Assembly (NCBI GenBank): GCA_903882805.1
Contig: CAIRYK010000042.1
Location: forward strand, 1 to 64,000
Direction of reading: 5' to 3'
Source of the DNA: an uncultured Bacteroidota bacterium
GTDB lineage: Bacteria > Bacteroidota > Bacteroidia > Chitinophagales > Chitinophagaceae
DNA length: 64,000 nt
Below the pieces are notes generated by a model. The model worked only from the letters and a program-made list of their open reading frames with translations. It searched no databases and was not told where the DNA came from. Within the stretch, counting starts at the first letter, position 1. Each line of letters opens with the position of its first letter. Positions 24,580 to 33,337 of this stretch are shown piece after piece. The position numbers and the translations under genes were made by a program.

Positions 24580-26535
24580 ATGCTGATTTCTTTACAAAAC
24601 ATTAGTTTTTCTTTCGGGTCGCGGTACATACTGCAAGATGCCAGCTGGCAAATAGGCACCGGCGAGCGTATAGGCCTTGTAGGTAGCAACGGAACCGGAA
24701 AGTCTACCCTGCTGCGCCTGATGACCGGGTTCTACACACCTGAAGCCGGCGTTATCAATAAACCCAAAGATGTGTCGCTCGGTTTCTTCAACCAGGATCT
24801 GCTCAGCTTCTCTACCAACGAGTCTATACTAAAGGTAGGTATGCAGGCTTTTGAAAAAGCGCACGAGGTGGAAAAGAAAATGGACCGCATTATCAAAGAG
24901 CTGGAAACCAGCCCGGATGATGAAGATCTGCTCGACGACTATAGCCATGCGCTACACGATTTTGAAATGGCAGGCGGTTACGAAATGGAACATAAATCGG
25001 CAGAGGTGCTGGAAGGTTTGGGATTTTCTACCGCCGACCTGCAACGCCCATACGATCAGTTTAGCGGTGGATGGCGTATGAGAGTGCTGCTGGCAAAAAT
25101 GATGCTGCAACAACCCGAGCTGCTGCTGCTGGATGAGCCTACCAACCACTTGGACCTACCGTCTATTGAATGGTTGGAGCGTTATCTGATCAGCTATCCC
25201 GGTAGTGTGGTAATAGTATCGCACGACCGTTATTTCCTCGACCGGATGGTGACAAAAATTGTTGAGGTATGGCAGCGCGATCTGCACCAGTACATCGGCA
25301 ACTACACCTTTTATCAGAAAGAAAAGCTGGAACGTATGGTGCTGCAGCAGCGCGCATTCGAAAACCAGCAGGATTATATAAAACAACAGGAACGCTTTAT
25401 TGAGCGTTTCCGCGCCAAGGCCACAAAAGCGGCGGCTGCGCAAAGCGCCATAAAACGCCTGGACAAGCTGGATGTGATAGAAGCCCCCGACGCCAGCGTA
25501 CCGGTAATGAATATCAACTTTGACATTGCTACGCAACCGGGCAAGATAATTTGCGAACTGAACGATGTGAGCAAAAGCTATGGCCCGCTAACCATACTGA
25601 ATCATGCCAAGGCGGAGATACTGCGCGGCGACAAAATAGCGCTTATAGGCGCCAACGGCAAGGGTAAATCTACGTTGTTGCGCATAATATCGGGCCAGGA
25701 GCCTATAGAGGGTGAGCGCAAGTGGGGACATAATGTAGAAGAAAGCTTTTACGCCCAGCACCAGCTGGAAGCGCTGAATGTAGAATATGAAGTACTGGAA
25801 GAACTGAAGATGTGCGGCAGCGGTAAAAACGAGCTGGAACTGCGCCAGTTGCTGGGCTGCTTCCTGTTTAGCGGCGACGATGTGTTTAAGAAAATCAAGG
25901 TGCTGTCGGGCGGTGAGAAAGCGCGCGTGGCGCTGGCAAAAGTAATTGCCGCCAAGGGCAACTTCCTACTGCTGGATGAGCCTACCAACCACCTTGATAT
26001 GCAGAGTGTGGAAATGCTGATAGAAGCCCTGAACAAATACAAGGGCACCCTGATAATAGTATCGCACGACCGTTATTTTATTAGCAAAACAGCCAATAAA
26101 ATATGGAACATTGAAGACGGCAAAATAAACGAGTTTAACGGCCCTTACGACGAGTGGGCTGTATGGCATGCCGATAAGCTGAAACGCGAACAAGCGGCAG
26201 GCGCCAACACTGGCAAGCCGGCAAAAGAAGAAAAAAAGGTAGAGAAACCCGCGCCAAAACCAAATGTAAGCAACGAACAACTGAATGCCCTGAAGAAAGA
26301 ACTGCAGAAACAACAAAAGTTGATGCAAAAAATGGAAGAGGACATCAACAAACTAAAGAAAGATACGGCAGTACTGGAAGGCAAACTGGCCGACCCTACT
26401 TTTTACAACAATCGCACCGAGTTTTTGAAGGTAGATACCCAATACCGCGAGCACACTACAAAACTTGCCCAGATGAATAAAGAGTACGATAAGGTTTTTG
26501 AACTGGTGATGGAACTGGAAGAAAAAATAGGGTAA
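24580..26535 (+). CDS. ABC-F family ribosome-associated ATPase
   Basis: A 651-residue protein with two ABC domains in tandem and no membrane spans. Domain 1: Walker A GSNGTGKST (residue 36 region), signature FSGGWRMR, Walker B LLLLDEPTNHLD. Domain 2: Walker A GANGKGKST, signature LSGGEKARVAL, Walker B LLLDEPTNHLD. The interdomain linker (KLERMVLQQRAFENQQDYIKQQ...) is the helical hairpin that reaches the ribosomal P site. The C-terminus is a lysine-rich stretch and then a coiled coil (about 565-650), as in Uup/YheS. It should resolve stalled translation or aid ribosome assembly. Antibiotic protection (Vga/Lsa type) is less likely with this long housekeeping form. Confidence 0.95.
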   Translation: MLISLQNISFSFGSRYILQDASWQIGTGERIGLVGSNGTGKSTLLRLMTGFYTPEAGVINKPKDVSLGFFNQDLLSFSTNESILKVGMQAFEKAHEVEKKMDRIIKELETSPDDEDLLDDYSHALHDFEMAGGYEMEHKSAEVLEGLGFSTADLQRPYDQFSGGWRMRVLLAKMMLQQPELLLLDEPTNHLDLPSIEWLERYLISYPGSVVIVSHDRYFLDRMVTKIVEVWQRDLHQYIGNYTFYQKEKLERMVLQQRAFENQQDYIKQQERFIERFRAKATKAAAAQSAIKRLDKLDVIEAPDASVPVMNINFDIATQPGKIICELNDVSKSYGPLTILNHAKAEILRGDKIALIGANGKGKSTLLRIISGQEPIEGERKWGHNVEESFYAQHQLEALNVEYEVLEELKMCGSGKNELELRQLLGCFLFSGDDVFKKIKVLSGGEKARVALAKVIAAKGNFLLLDEPTNHLDMQSVEMLIEALNKYKGTLIIVSHDRYFISKTANKIWNIEDGKINEFNGPYDEWAVWHADKLKREQAAGANTGKPAKEEKKVEKPAPKPNVSNEQLNALKKELQKQQKLMQKMEEDINKLKKDTAVLEGKLADPTFYNNRTEFLKVDTQYREHTTKLAQMNKEYDKVFELVMELEEKIG

Positions 26536-26552
26536 CAGTGTTTTTGATATTG

Positions 26553-26588
26553 ATACGCCCCGTTTTGCATGTGCAGAATGGGGCGTAT
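26553..26588 (+). terminator. Hairpin terminator of the ABC-F gene
   Basis: ATACGCCCC / GGGGCGTAT, nine pairs around an 18-base loop, followed by a moderately T-rich tract. Confidence 0.65.
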
Positions 26589-26748
26589 TTCATTTTTATT
26601 AAATCCCATTTAAAACCGGAGCGGCGCTGTTCCGGTTTAAATATTTGGCTAAACTTGTTCCATACCAAGCTGGCAAGGATCAAATCGTCAAAAATCATTA
26701 CATTATAACTTTGGGCCATTACACCCATTTTCAAAAAACAACTACTTT

Positions 26749-26756
26749 TACATTTG
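26749..26756 (+). promoter_or_regulatory. Promoter -7 box TACATTTG of the DUF523 gene
   Basis: Exact TAnnTTTG match, 26 bases before the ATG at 26783. Confidence 0.6.
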
Positions 26757-26782
26757 CCAAGCCATTCCTAAACATTCAGTCT

Positions 26783-27406
26783 ATGACCGACCGGAACTAT
26801 CTCTCGCAACTGCGCACACCTACGCATGAAGACCCGTTGCGCATTTTAATGAGCGCTTGCCTCACAGGCATAACCTGCGGCTACGACGGAACTGCAAATG
26901 GCACGTACCCTACAGCGCTTCAGTTTTTGACCTATACAACAGCCAAAATTATCAGATTTTGCCCCGAAGAGTATTCGTTTGGCACGCCGCGCGAAATGTG
27001 CGATATACATGGCGGAACAGGTATGGATGTACTGTATGGAAAGGCAAAAGTGCTCACAGAAACAGGTATCGACTGGACTCAGGGAATGATAACTGCATCG
27101 GAAAAAATGTTGGAAATAGCCTGTCGCGAAAACATAGAGCTGGCAGTCCTAATGGATATAAGCGCAGCCTGCGGTAGCCAGGTGATATATAACGGCAACA
27201 GATTTGCAGCGGATAAAGCATACCAGATAGGCGCCGGAGTATGCGCCGCGCAACTTATGCGCAATGGATTTAAGGTAATCAGTCAGCGCGACTACGCATC
27301 GCTCGAAATCGTTTATCAAAAGCTGGACCCAAACAACAAGATAAACAGCGCCCTAAAGGACCACCACGAAATAGACTGGTATAAACAATATTTTAAAATT
27401 GCCTGA
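26783..27406 (+). CDS. DUF523 family protein
   Basis: 207 residues from the ATG at 26783 (MTDRNYLSQLRTPTHEDPLR). The 46 residues upstream in the same frame overlap the promoter and look non-coding. It has the DUF523 pattern: ILMSACLTGITCGYDGTANG near the start, IIRFCPEEYSFGTPREMCDIHGGTG in the middle, and AVLMDISAACGSQVIYNG. The cysteines in SACLTGxxCGYDG, FCPE and CGSQ are conserved and could hold a metal or cluster. The function of the family is not established. The next gene starts 19 bases after its stop and may be co-transcribed. Confidence 0.85.
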   Translation: MTDRNYLSQLRTPTHEDPLRILMSACLTGITCGYDGTANGTYPTALQFLTYTTAKIIRFCPEEYSFGTPREMCDIHGGTGMDVLYGKAKVLTETGIDWTQGMITASEKMLEIACRENIELAVLMDISAACGSQVIYNGNRFAADKAYQIGAGVCAAQLMRNGFKVISQRDYASLEIVYQKLDPNNKINSALKDHHEIDWYKQYFKIA

Positions 27407-27425
27407 CAGCTATCATCAAAGTCCA

Positions 27426-28025
27426 ATGCCTAAGTGCCTGATTGCCCTTTTTATTGCCGTATTCGCGCTGTCTGCAAGTAGCCGCGCGCAAAATACCGAT
27501 GCGGCTGAGTTTTACAACGAAGATCTGAAATGGACTTTGCCAATAGCCGACTCGTTTGTGGGCGCTAATCCGGAAAGATGGAAAGCAGTGCAAGACAAGG
27601 GCAAAAAAGGGATAGAGGACACTTACAACACACAACTAAAAAACAAGGTTGCAACCCTGATCATACTAAAATGCGGCAACGACAATTTTTTTGAGGCTAC
27701 CAGCGAAAAATACGATGAGGAGAGAAAGGGTAATTACCTGCCGTTTTGCCGACACATGAACGATGTTATCTACACTACATTTACCACACAGCGCAGCGAT
27801 GCAGGCATAGACACATCAACAGCTGTAGATATGATAGATGGCCTGCCATTTCAAACAATCAATATTAAATGCACCTTTCCAGGCGGCGCAATAAAATATG
27901 TATCTATTGCCCGGCGCCTATTTGCCGGCCGCGAACTTACGGTAAGTATGATGTATGCCGACGTAGCCGCAGGCAACAGAATGAAAGACGCCTTTAGAAA
28001 ATCTAAGTTTGGAGTTAGAGAATAA
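27426..28025 (+). CDS. Exported protein of unknown function
   Basis: 199 residues from the ATG at 27426, with signal peptide KCLIALFIAVFALSASSRAQ. The mature part is mixed alpha/beta (TLPIADSFVGANPERWKAVQ, VATLIILKCGNDNFFEATS, KYVSIARRLFAGRELTVSMMYAD) and ends RKSKFGVRE. The shape recalls the PsbP/DUF1795-like fold of small exported lipid- or ligand-binding proteins, but I cannot confirm it. Located 19 bases downstream of the DUF523 gene. Confidence 0.72.
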   Translation: MPKCLIALFIAVFALSASSRAQNTDAAEFYNEDLKWTLPIADSFVGANPERWKAVQDKGKKGIEDTYNTQLKNKVATLIILKCGNDNFFEATSEKYDEERKGNYLPFCRHMNDVIYTTFTTQRSDAGIDTSTAVDMIDGLPFQTINIKCTFPGGAIKYVSIARRLFAGRELTVSMMYADVAAGNRMKDAFRKSKFGVRE

Positions 28026-28135
28026 AACTGGGGTTGAACTAAAAATATAAATTAACCCAATTCATTCTTTTCCATCACTGATTAAGTTCATACTCTTTAT
28101 TGACGGCTGTCATCAGGTTAGCGCTTGTTTGTGGG

Positions 28136-28143
28136 TACATTTG
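28136..28143 (+). promoter_or_regulatory. Promoter -7 box TACATTTG
   Basis: Exact TAnnTTTG match, 30 bases before the ATG at 28174. Confidence 0.6.
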
Positions 28144-28173
28144 CCCTTCATTTGCACACAAAAAACCAACAAC

Positions 28174-28779
28174 ATGAATAAAAAGTACCCATTACTAACT
28201 GCGCTTCTACTTGCGTTGTCGTTGTTAAGCGCATCGGCAAACGCGCAAACGGCTACCGAAAAGGATTACCAGATGGAGTATAAACACACCATGAAAAAGG
28301 CCTACATAGACAGCGTTCTGGAAACAAAAACCAAACTGCTACAAGGATACCTGAATACGCTGGTAGAAAAAAAACAACCCGATTATGCCAAGGCTATCAT
28401 AAAAGCGATGGTGTTGTTTAACAACGATGAAAGCAAACTAATATCCGTAACCAGTAAAAAAACAGGCAAGACTACCGTAAAACCCATACGAACTTATCTG
28501 CGCGACGTAGCTAAACTACCTTACAAGAGCATCAATATATCGTACCGCAACTACAGCGCTATCGAGAATATCAGAAAACAACCCGATGGCACGTTTCGCG
28601 GCGCTGTGGTATTTGATCAGGAGTTCATTGGCTTCGACAAAGAAGGCAAACCATTATACCATGACGAAGTGCGCAGAAACACTGAAGTAACTATAAAACT
28701 GAAAGAATACATGAAGGATGATAAACATACTGTGGATATGGATATCTTCTTTGGCAACCTTGGGGTAACCGAACTATAA
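28174..28779 (+). CDS. Exported protein of unknown function
   Basis: 201 residues from the ATG at 28174, with signal peptide YPLLTALLLALSLLSASANAQ region. The mature part has a lysine-rich helix (YKHTMKKAYIDSVLETKTKLL), then TTVKPIRTYLRDVAKLPYKSINISYRNY, and a beta-rich end (FRGAVVFDQEFIGFDKEG and DVDIFFGNLGVTEL). No known motif. The promoter and a 150-base gap separate it from the gene before. Confidence 0.72.
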   Translation: MNKKYPLLTALLLALSLLSASANAQTATEKDYQMEYKHTMKKAYIDSVLETKTKLLQGYLNTLVEKKQPDYAKAIIKAMVLFNNDESKLISVTSKKTGKTTVKPIRTYLRDVAKLPYKSINISYRNYSAIENIRKQPDGTFRGAVVFDQEFIGFDKEGKPLYHDEVRRNTEVTIKLKEYMKDDKHTVDMDIFFGNLGVTEL

Positions 28780-28880
28780 CACTCCGCTGCGACCGGAGGC
28801 CGCAAAACAAAATACCCAACCGCATGTTTTGCATAAAATATGCGGTTAATTTTTTTTCAGAAACGCACAAAAAATATACT

Positions 28881-29744
28881 ATGCATAGTTTCATCCGGTT
28901 TTGTATCGTTGCCCTTGCGCTGATGGCGGCAAGTCCGGTATGCAATGCGCAGTATTTTGGGTCGTTTAACCCAAACGACGACCTGTTTAAATACGAGGTT
29001 AAACTCATTGATGAGTTTATAGAGCGCTTCAACGACGATTCAGATTCTTTTCTTCGTAAGGCATACTTTAAAGAAAAGAAGCCTTATAATCTATCGCGAG
29101 GTCAATTGCTTGTGTCCTTGTTCGATTTACAAAACACATCGTTTACAGATAACGACACGACGCTGAAGGGCTTTTTCAGGCAGGCGCTCGATCGCGAAAA
29201 CCCTGTGAATCTATCGTTCAACGACAGCGACTGGTACGCTGAGGCAACCGCTGTTTTTGCGAATAACGGAAAACTTAGGGAGATACCGGTATTCCTGCAC
29301 ATTGCCTATAATGCCGAGGAGGGCTGGGCAAAATGGATGATAGCCGGTATAGGCCCGACGGGCGCTCCAGTAGCCGGCAAAGCTATGGCGCCGTTACCTA
29401 AAACTAAACCTGTCGATAACTTTATACCTACATCAGCCTATGTGTCGGGCTTTGTTGGGCTCCACAGCGTACTCGACACATCGCTGGCGCCGGATGTATT
29501 TTTCGATCCCGCCTGCCTCAACTCATCTGCCGGGGCTGCCTTTGTTGCCGATGTGAAAGCCGGTAAATTAAAGTTCCAGTATGTAAAAAGATTACAGTTC
29601 CATTTTCTGCAAATAGATGGCTGGCAGTTTACCGTCGCCCAGTTCGATAGAAAAGTTAACAATAGCGGATGGCTGATAAGTAGTATAAAGGTAGCGCCAA
29701 CCGACGAACGCGCAGCCGCACGAAACAAGCTACTGAACCGATAA
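28881..29744 (+). CDS. Exported protein of unknown function
   Basis: 287 residues from the ATG at 28881, with signal peptide FIRFCIVALALMAASPVCNAQ region. The longer frame has no signal-like start. Mature part: DDLFKYEVKLIDEFIERFNDD, FYxEATAVFANNGKLREIPVFLHI-like segments, and KLKFQYVKRLQFHFLQIDGWQFTVAQFDRK. The last region recalls NTF2-like or lipocalin-type pockets. No function is assigned. The four genes 27426-30572 are all exported and on one strand. Confidence 0.7.
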   Translation: MHSFIRFCIVALALMAASPVCNAQYFGSFNPNDDLFKYEVKLIDEFIERFNDDSDSFLRKAYFKEKKPYNLSRGQLLVSLFDLQNTSFTDNDTTLKGFFRQALDRENPVNLSFNDSDWYAEATAVFANNGKLREIPVFLHIAYNAEEGWAKWMIAGIGPTGAPVAGKAMAPLPKTKPVDNFIPTSAYVSGFVGLHSVLDTSLAPDVFFDPACLNSSAGAAFVADVKAGKLKFQYVKRLQFHFLQIDGWQFTVAQFDRKVNNSGWLISSIKVAPTDERAAARNKLLNR

Positions 29745-29840
29745 CGGGAAGGGGGCATAGTCCTAAAATATTGCCAAAATACGCGGCTTGGCGCTTATGT
29801 GTCGTCACATCTGTTAGCTTTACAGATATAACGTTACCTA

Positions 29841-30572
29841 TTGAGGAATTTTTTCTGGCTACTAATACTGATTGCGCTACCCTGCTCTGCCCAAACCATG
29901 CAGGGTGTGGTGACCGATGCAGCAACCCACAAACCGCTCTATCCGGTAACGGTAGTGAACCTATCGACACAAGCTGTGGCCTATACCAACGAAAACGGAC
30001 TATACACCATCATTGCCAATCAGGGCGATGTAGTAGCATTCTCGTATGTGGGCTACAAAAGCATTGAAAAGCACAAACCGCCAAGCGTCATTATTGCCTC
30101 CATAAACATACAAATGGAACGACTGGAATACCAGTTGCAGGAATTCAGATTTCATTTGGGCAACCTTACCAAATACCAGATAGATAGCATAGACCGGGCA
30201 AAAACCTACAAAATACCGCTGTCGCGCACGCCGCCCAATCCATTTGCCAGTCCGGCATCGGCCCTGGCCGAGCTATTTTCTAAACGCGCTAAGCGCACCT
30301 ACGAATTTCAACAAAACTTCAGAAACGGTGAGATTGAGAAGTTTGTGGACACACGGTACACCCCCGAATTAGTTACAGAGCTCACCGGTTTTACGGGCGA
30401 TACCATTGGTCATTTTATGTATGCCTACCCTATGGAATATGACTTTGCCCGGCTGGCCACCGATCTGGAAATAAAAATGTGGATTCGTAGCAACTACAGA
30501 GACTGGATGGCCAAGCGCCCTCCGGTATCTCCAGCTGCAGATACAACAAAGCCAACCAGATCTGGAAAGTAA
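29841..30572 (+). CDS. Exported carboxypeptidase-regulatory-like domain protein
   Basis: 243 residues. The only sensible start is TTG at 29841, giving RNFFWLLILIALPCSAQ as signal peptide. The mature part opens with a CarboxypepD_reg-like beta-sandwich (QGVVTDAATHKPLYPVTVVNLSTQAVAYTNENGLYTI and GDVVAFSYVGYKSI, residues 20-75), the same domain that begins TonB receptors. Here no plug or barrel follows. The rest is polar and helical (ALAELFSKRAKRTYEFQQNF). It ends six bases before the convergent rnhB gene. Confidence 0.82.
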   Translation: MRNFFWLLILIALPCSAQTMQGVVTDAATHKPLYPVTVVNLSTQAVAYTNENGLYTIIANQGDVVAFSYVGYKSIEKHKPPSVIIASINIQMERLEYQLQEFRFHLGNLTKYQIDSIDRAKTYKIPLSRTPPNPFASPASALAELFSKRAKRTYEFQQNFRNGEIEKFVDTRYTPELVTELTGFTGDTIGHFMYAYPMEYDFARLATDLEIKMWIRSNYRDWMAKRPPVSPAADTTKPTRSGK

Positions 30573-30578
30573 CACAGG

Positions 30579-31163
30579 CTACATTCCCTTACAAATACCA
30601 AAGGTTTTGCGATGGTGGGGCGTTATGCCTGTTTCTATTATCATTTTGCGGTGCAGCGCGGTGCCATAGCCTTTATTCTCATTCCAGCCATATTGCGGAT
30701 ACTGCAGGTGCAATTGGTTCATGTGTTCATCTCTATGCGTTTTGGCCAAAATACTGGCAGCGGCTATAGAAGCGTATATAGAATCGCCCTTAACTACGCA
30801 CTGGTGCGTAATACCCCAGTAGGGCACAAAGTGCGGCCCATCTATGAGCAATAGTTCAGGCTTTGTTTTTAGTTGGTCTACCGCCAGGTGCATACCCAGC
30901 ATAGATGCTTTGAGTATGTTAATCCGGTCTATTTCGGCCTCGCTTACCATAGCCACGGCCCATGCTATTGCCTCGGCTTCTATTATGGGCCTTAGTTCGT
31001 CGCGGTGTTGCTCTGTCACCTGCTTGCTATCGTTGAGCAGCGGGTGGTAAAATCCTGCAGGCAATATTACAGCCGCAGCAAATACCGGCCCGGCAAGGCA
31101 ACCCCGTCCCGCCTCGTCGCAGCCTGCTTCTATAAGGCCCTGCTGAAAATAACTTTTGAGCAT
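30579..31163 (-). CDS. rnhB: Ribonuclease HII
   Basis: A 194-residue enzyme that nicks RNA-DNA hybrids, mainly removing misincorporated ribonucleotides. Motifs: GCDEAGRGCLAGPV with D16 and E17, LLIDG in the middle (third acid), and SIYASIAAASILAKTHRDEHM. The GRG loop of type 2 enzymes is present (EAGRG). The C-terminus TGITPHHRKTFGIC is typical. No neighbouring rnhB partners (rplS, lpxB) as seen in proteobacteria. Confidence 0.95.
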   Translation of the reverse strand: MLKSYFQQGLIEAGCDEAGRGCLAGPVFAAAVILPAGFYHPLLNDSKQVTEQHRDELRPIIEAEAIAWAVAMVSEAEIDRINILKASMLGMHLAVDQLKTKPELLLIDGPHFVPYWGITHQCVVKGDSIYASIAAASILAKTHRDEHMNQLHLQYPQYGWNENKGYGTALHRKMIIETGITPHHRKTFGICKGM

Positions 31164-31371
31164 AGCTGTAAAGTAATTACAAAAACACGAAATGCTGCAA
31201 AATCATTGTTGCGATTAGATCGACCTTTTAATCGGAATATACCCGAAGCGTTAACTCGCTTCGTTTCCGTACCCAATGACATGAGCGACACTGTGCGAAA
31301 AACACTAAAATGTTGCGATAAACACACCAATAATGCTCTTTGTTAAAAATAGTTAAGCCTCAGGTTTTTAA

Positions 31372-31395
31372 TACCGGAAATCCGGTAGGTTTTTT
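31372..31395 (+). terminator. Short hairpin with T run upstream of ftsX
   Basis: TACCGG-AAAT-CCGGTA, two G, then six T. No gene upstream on this strand uses it, so it may be an attenuator-like or orphan hairpin. The remaining 31164-31481 gap holds the ftsX promoter and nothing else I can support. Confidence 0.4.
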
Positions 31396-31396
31396 A

Positions 31397-31404
31397 TATT
31401 TTTG
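31397..31404 (+). promoter_or_regulatory. Promoter -7 box TATTTTTG of ftsX
   Basis: Exact TAnnTTTG match, 77 bases before the ftsX ATG. Confidence 0.5.
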
Positions 31405-31481
31405 AACATTATCTGCCATAAGCCATTGGCAGCCCTATAAAATGAAAATGCGCCAGTGCGCTGCAAGAAAAACAGTAACAA

Positions 31482-32339
31482 ATGTCTACCGGAAAAAAAG
31501 CAAAACCTACATATTTCAACGCCATAATGGGCGTGGCGCTGGTGCTGTTTCTTATTGGCGTGCTCGGGTGGCTGCTTATCAATGGTCGTGCATTGTCGCG
31601 GGCATTTAAGGAGGACCTTGAGGTAAATGTGGAATTTCACGACAACATATCGGACGCTCAGGTAAAGAAAATGCAGTCTATTTTAGAAAAGCAACCGTTT
31701 GTGCGCGAGTCTAAGATCATCACCAAGGAAGAAGCCATGAAAATGGAGAATCAGGTTGAAGGCGGCAATATGATGGAGTTTTTGGGCTACAATCCATTGT
31801 TCACCTCTATATCGCTAAAACTGCACGAAGAATATGTGAATAAAGATAGCCTGGTGAAGGTGCGCAAGTTTATACTGCAAAGTAATGTGGTACGCGATGT
31901 AAGCTGGGCCAATTTTGTGGTCGACCAGATGAATGCCAACCTACGTAAAATAGGTATAATTCTTGGTTGTATTTCGGTGGTGTTGCTCATAGTTGTTATC
32001 TTCTTGATAGACAATACCGTAAGGCTGGCCATGTTCAGTAGCCGTTTCCTGATAAAAACAATGCAGATGGTGGGGGCCACCCGCTCGTTCATAACACGTC
32101 CTTTCGATCAGCGTGCGCTCATCAACGGCCTAATCAGCGGCATAGTTGCAGTAGTTGGTCTGTGGATAGTTATGTCGTTTGCACATAGCCAGTTGCCTGT
32201 ACTGAAAACACTCAGTGATACTTCACTATTAGCTTTCCTAATGACAGGTATGATAGTGCTGGGTATCATTATTTCTATGATCAGTACGCATAGGTCGGTG
32301 GTGAAATATTTGAAAATGCACATAGAGGACCTATATTAG
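31482..32339 (+). CDS. ftsX: Cell-division protein FtsX
   Basis: A 285-residue inner-membrane protein. A short cytoplasmic N-terminus is followed by TM1 (GVALVLFLIGVLGWLLINGRAL, about 17-38), a periplasmic domain of about 125 residues with VNVEFHDNISDAQVKKMQ, and then three spans in the FtsX/MacB fold. TMAT-like sequence MVGATRSFITRPFDQRALINGLISG lies between TM2 and TM3. With FtsE (not in this window) it activates periplasmic peptidoglycan hydrolases at division. It is followed 44 bases later by the DUF3098 gene, a pairing I regard as characteristic of Bacteroidota. Confidence 0.93.
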   Translation: MSTGKKAKPTYFNAIMGVALVLFLIGVLGWLLINGRALSRAFKEDLEVNVEFHDNISDAQVKKMQSILEKQPFVRESKIITKEEAMKMENQVEGGNMMEFLGYNPLFTSISLKLHEEYVNKDSLVKVRKFILQSNVVRDVSWANFVVDQMNANLRKIGIILGCISVVLLIVVIFLIDNTVRLAMFSSRFLIKTMQMVGATRSFITRPFDQRALINGLISGIVAVVGLWIVMSFAHSQLPVLKTLSDTSLLAFLMTGMIVLGIIISMISTHRSVVKYLKMHIEDLY

Positions 32340-32383
32340 CGGCCGCTTATGCAAACCAAGAACAAACAAAACAATCTATTTAT

Positions 32384-32737
32384 ATGTCGATAGTAAACAA
32401 ACCAACAGTATCAGCCGCTCCGGGCGCTCGTCCGGCGGCAAAACCTACAAGTAAAGCCGGCAATACAACCGGACCGGAACATTTCCTGTTCGATAAAGAA
32501 AACTATATCTGGATGTTTGGCGGCATTGCCCTTATCCTGATAGGATTTCTGCTGATGTCGGGCGGCAAAAGCGCTAATCCAAACGAGTTTCACTATGATG
32601 AAATCTATAGCTTCCGCCGCATTACGCTGGCGCCCATTATCGTGTTGCTGGGCTTCGTGGTAGAAGTTTATGCCATTATGAAAAAACCAAAAGACGCAAC
32701 TGCTACAGAAGAAATGACCAAAGTAGCAAGCGAATAA
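32384..32737 (+). CDS. DUF3098 small membrane protein
   Basis: A 117-residue protein. An Ala/Pro-rich N-terminal tail precedes FLFDKENYIWMFGGIALILIGFLLMSGG (TM1), then NEFHYDEIYSFRRITLAPIIVLLGFVVEVYAIM (TM2). This matches the DUF3098 pattern with F-x-K/R-x-N-Y in front of TM1. The gene neighbourhood with ftsX suggests a role in division or envelope biogenesis; no mechanism is known to me. Confidence 0.85.
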   Translation: MSIVNKPTVSAAPGARPAAKPTSKAGNTTGPEHFLFDKENYIWMFGGIALILIGFLLMSGGKSANPNEFHYDEIYSFRRITLAPIIVLLGFVVEVYAIMKKPKDATATEEMTKVASE

Positions 32738-32757
32738 CGCCAATAAAAGAAGTCAAT

Positions 32758-32785
32758 AAAAAAGGAGGCGAACGCCTCCTTTTTT
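32758..32785. terminator. Terminator after ftsX-DUF3098, likely bidirectional
   Basis: AAAAAAGGAGGCG-AA-CGCCTCCTTTTTT: perfect stem with A run before and T run after. It separates this operon from the convergent gene at 32822. Confidence 0.9.
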
Positions 32786-32821
32786 ATTGACTAAAATGTA
32801 TTTTGAGTATAACAGCGAGAA

Positions 32822-33301
32822 TCAGCTTGCGCGGTCTACCACTACTACTTTAAAATTATCTTCTATCCTTCTGAATTTCAGATACCAGATACCGCCTGCA
32901 GCGTCGTCGGCGTCGTCGGCATTGTCGGGGTCCTCTTTGGTATCCATGTATTGATCGGGTTGCCGTCTCGATTTTGCATAGATAAATACCGTAAATTCAT
33001 CTTCTGTTTTGCAGGTCAGCTTAATATGGTTGGTCTTTAGCGCCCGTAAAAAATCGCGGTTCACAAAGCAATAATTATTTATAAAATCGCGCAAGTCCTT
33101 GCCATCAAGGTCTTTGTAGTTTTTCAGCAAACTGTCTGAAAACACCGCTACAGTAGCTCCATAGTCGTTTTCGAGTATAGCGCTTTGCAACTTGGCAAAG
33201 GTTTCATAAGCTTCTTTACATCCCTTAGGCGCTTTATCATGCGCCCGGACACCGGGAACAAAACAAACGGCAACTAATAGCGTGAACAGTAATTTACGCA
33301 T
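32822..33301 (-). CDS. Exported protein of unknown function
   Basis: 159 residues with signal peptide LLFTLLVAVCFVPGVRAHD. The mature part is a mostly helical stretch (CKEAYETFAKLQSAILENDYGATVAVFSD) then beta strands (LTCKTEDEFTVFIYAKSR, GIWYLKFRRIEDNFKVVVV) with an Asp-rich loop (KEDPDNADDADDAAGG). The layout is like NTF2/SnoaL-type exported proteins. No active-site motif is seen. Confidence 0.7.
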   Translation of the reverse strand: MRKLLFTLLVAVCFVPGVRAHDKAPKGCKEAYETFAKLQSAILENDYGATVAVFSDSLLKNYKDLDGKDLRDFINNYCFVNRDFLRALKTNHIKLTCKTEDEFTVFIYAKSRRQPDQYMDTKEDPDNADDADDAAGGIWYLKFRRIEDNFKVVVVDRAS

Positions 33302-33337
33302 TCAACATCAACATTTTAGCAAAGGCAAAATAATAGG

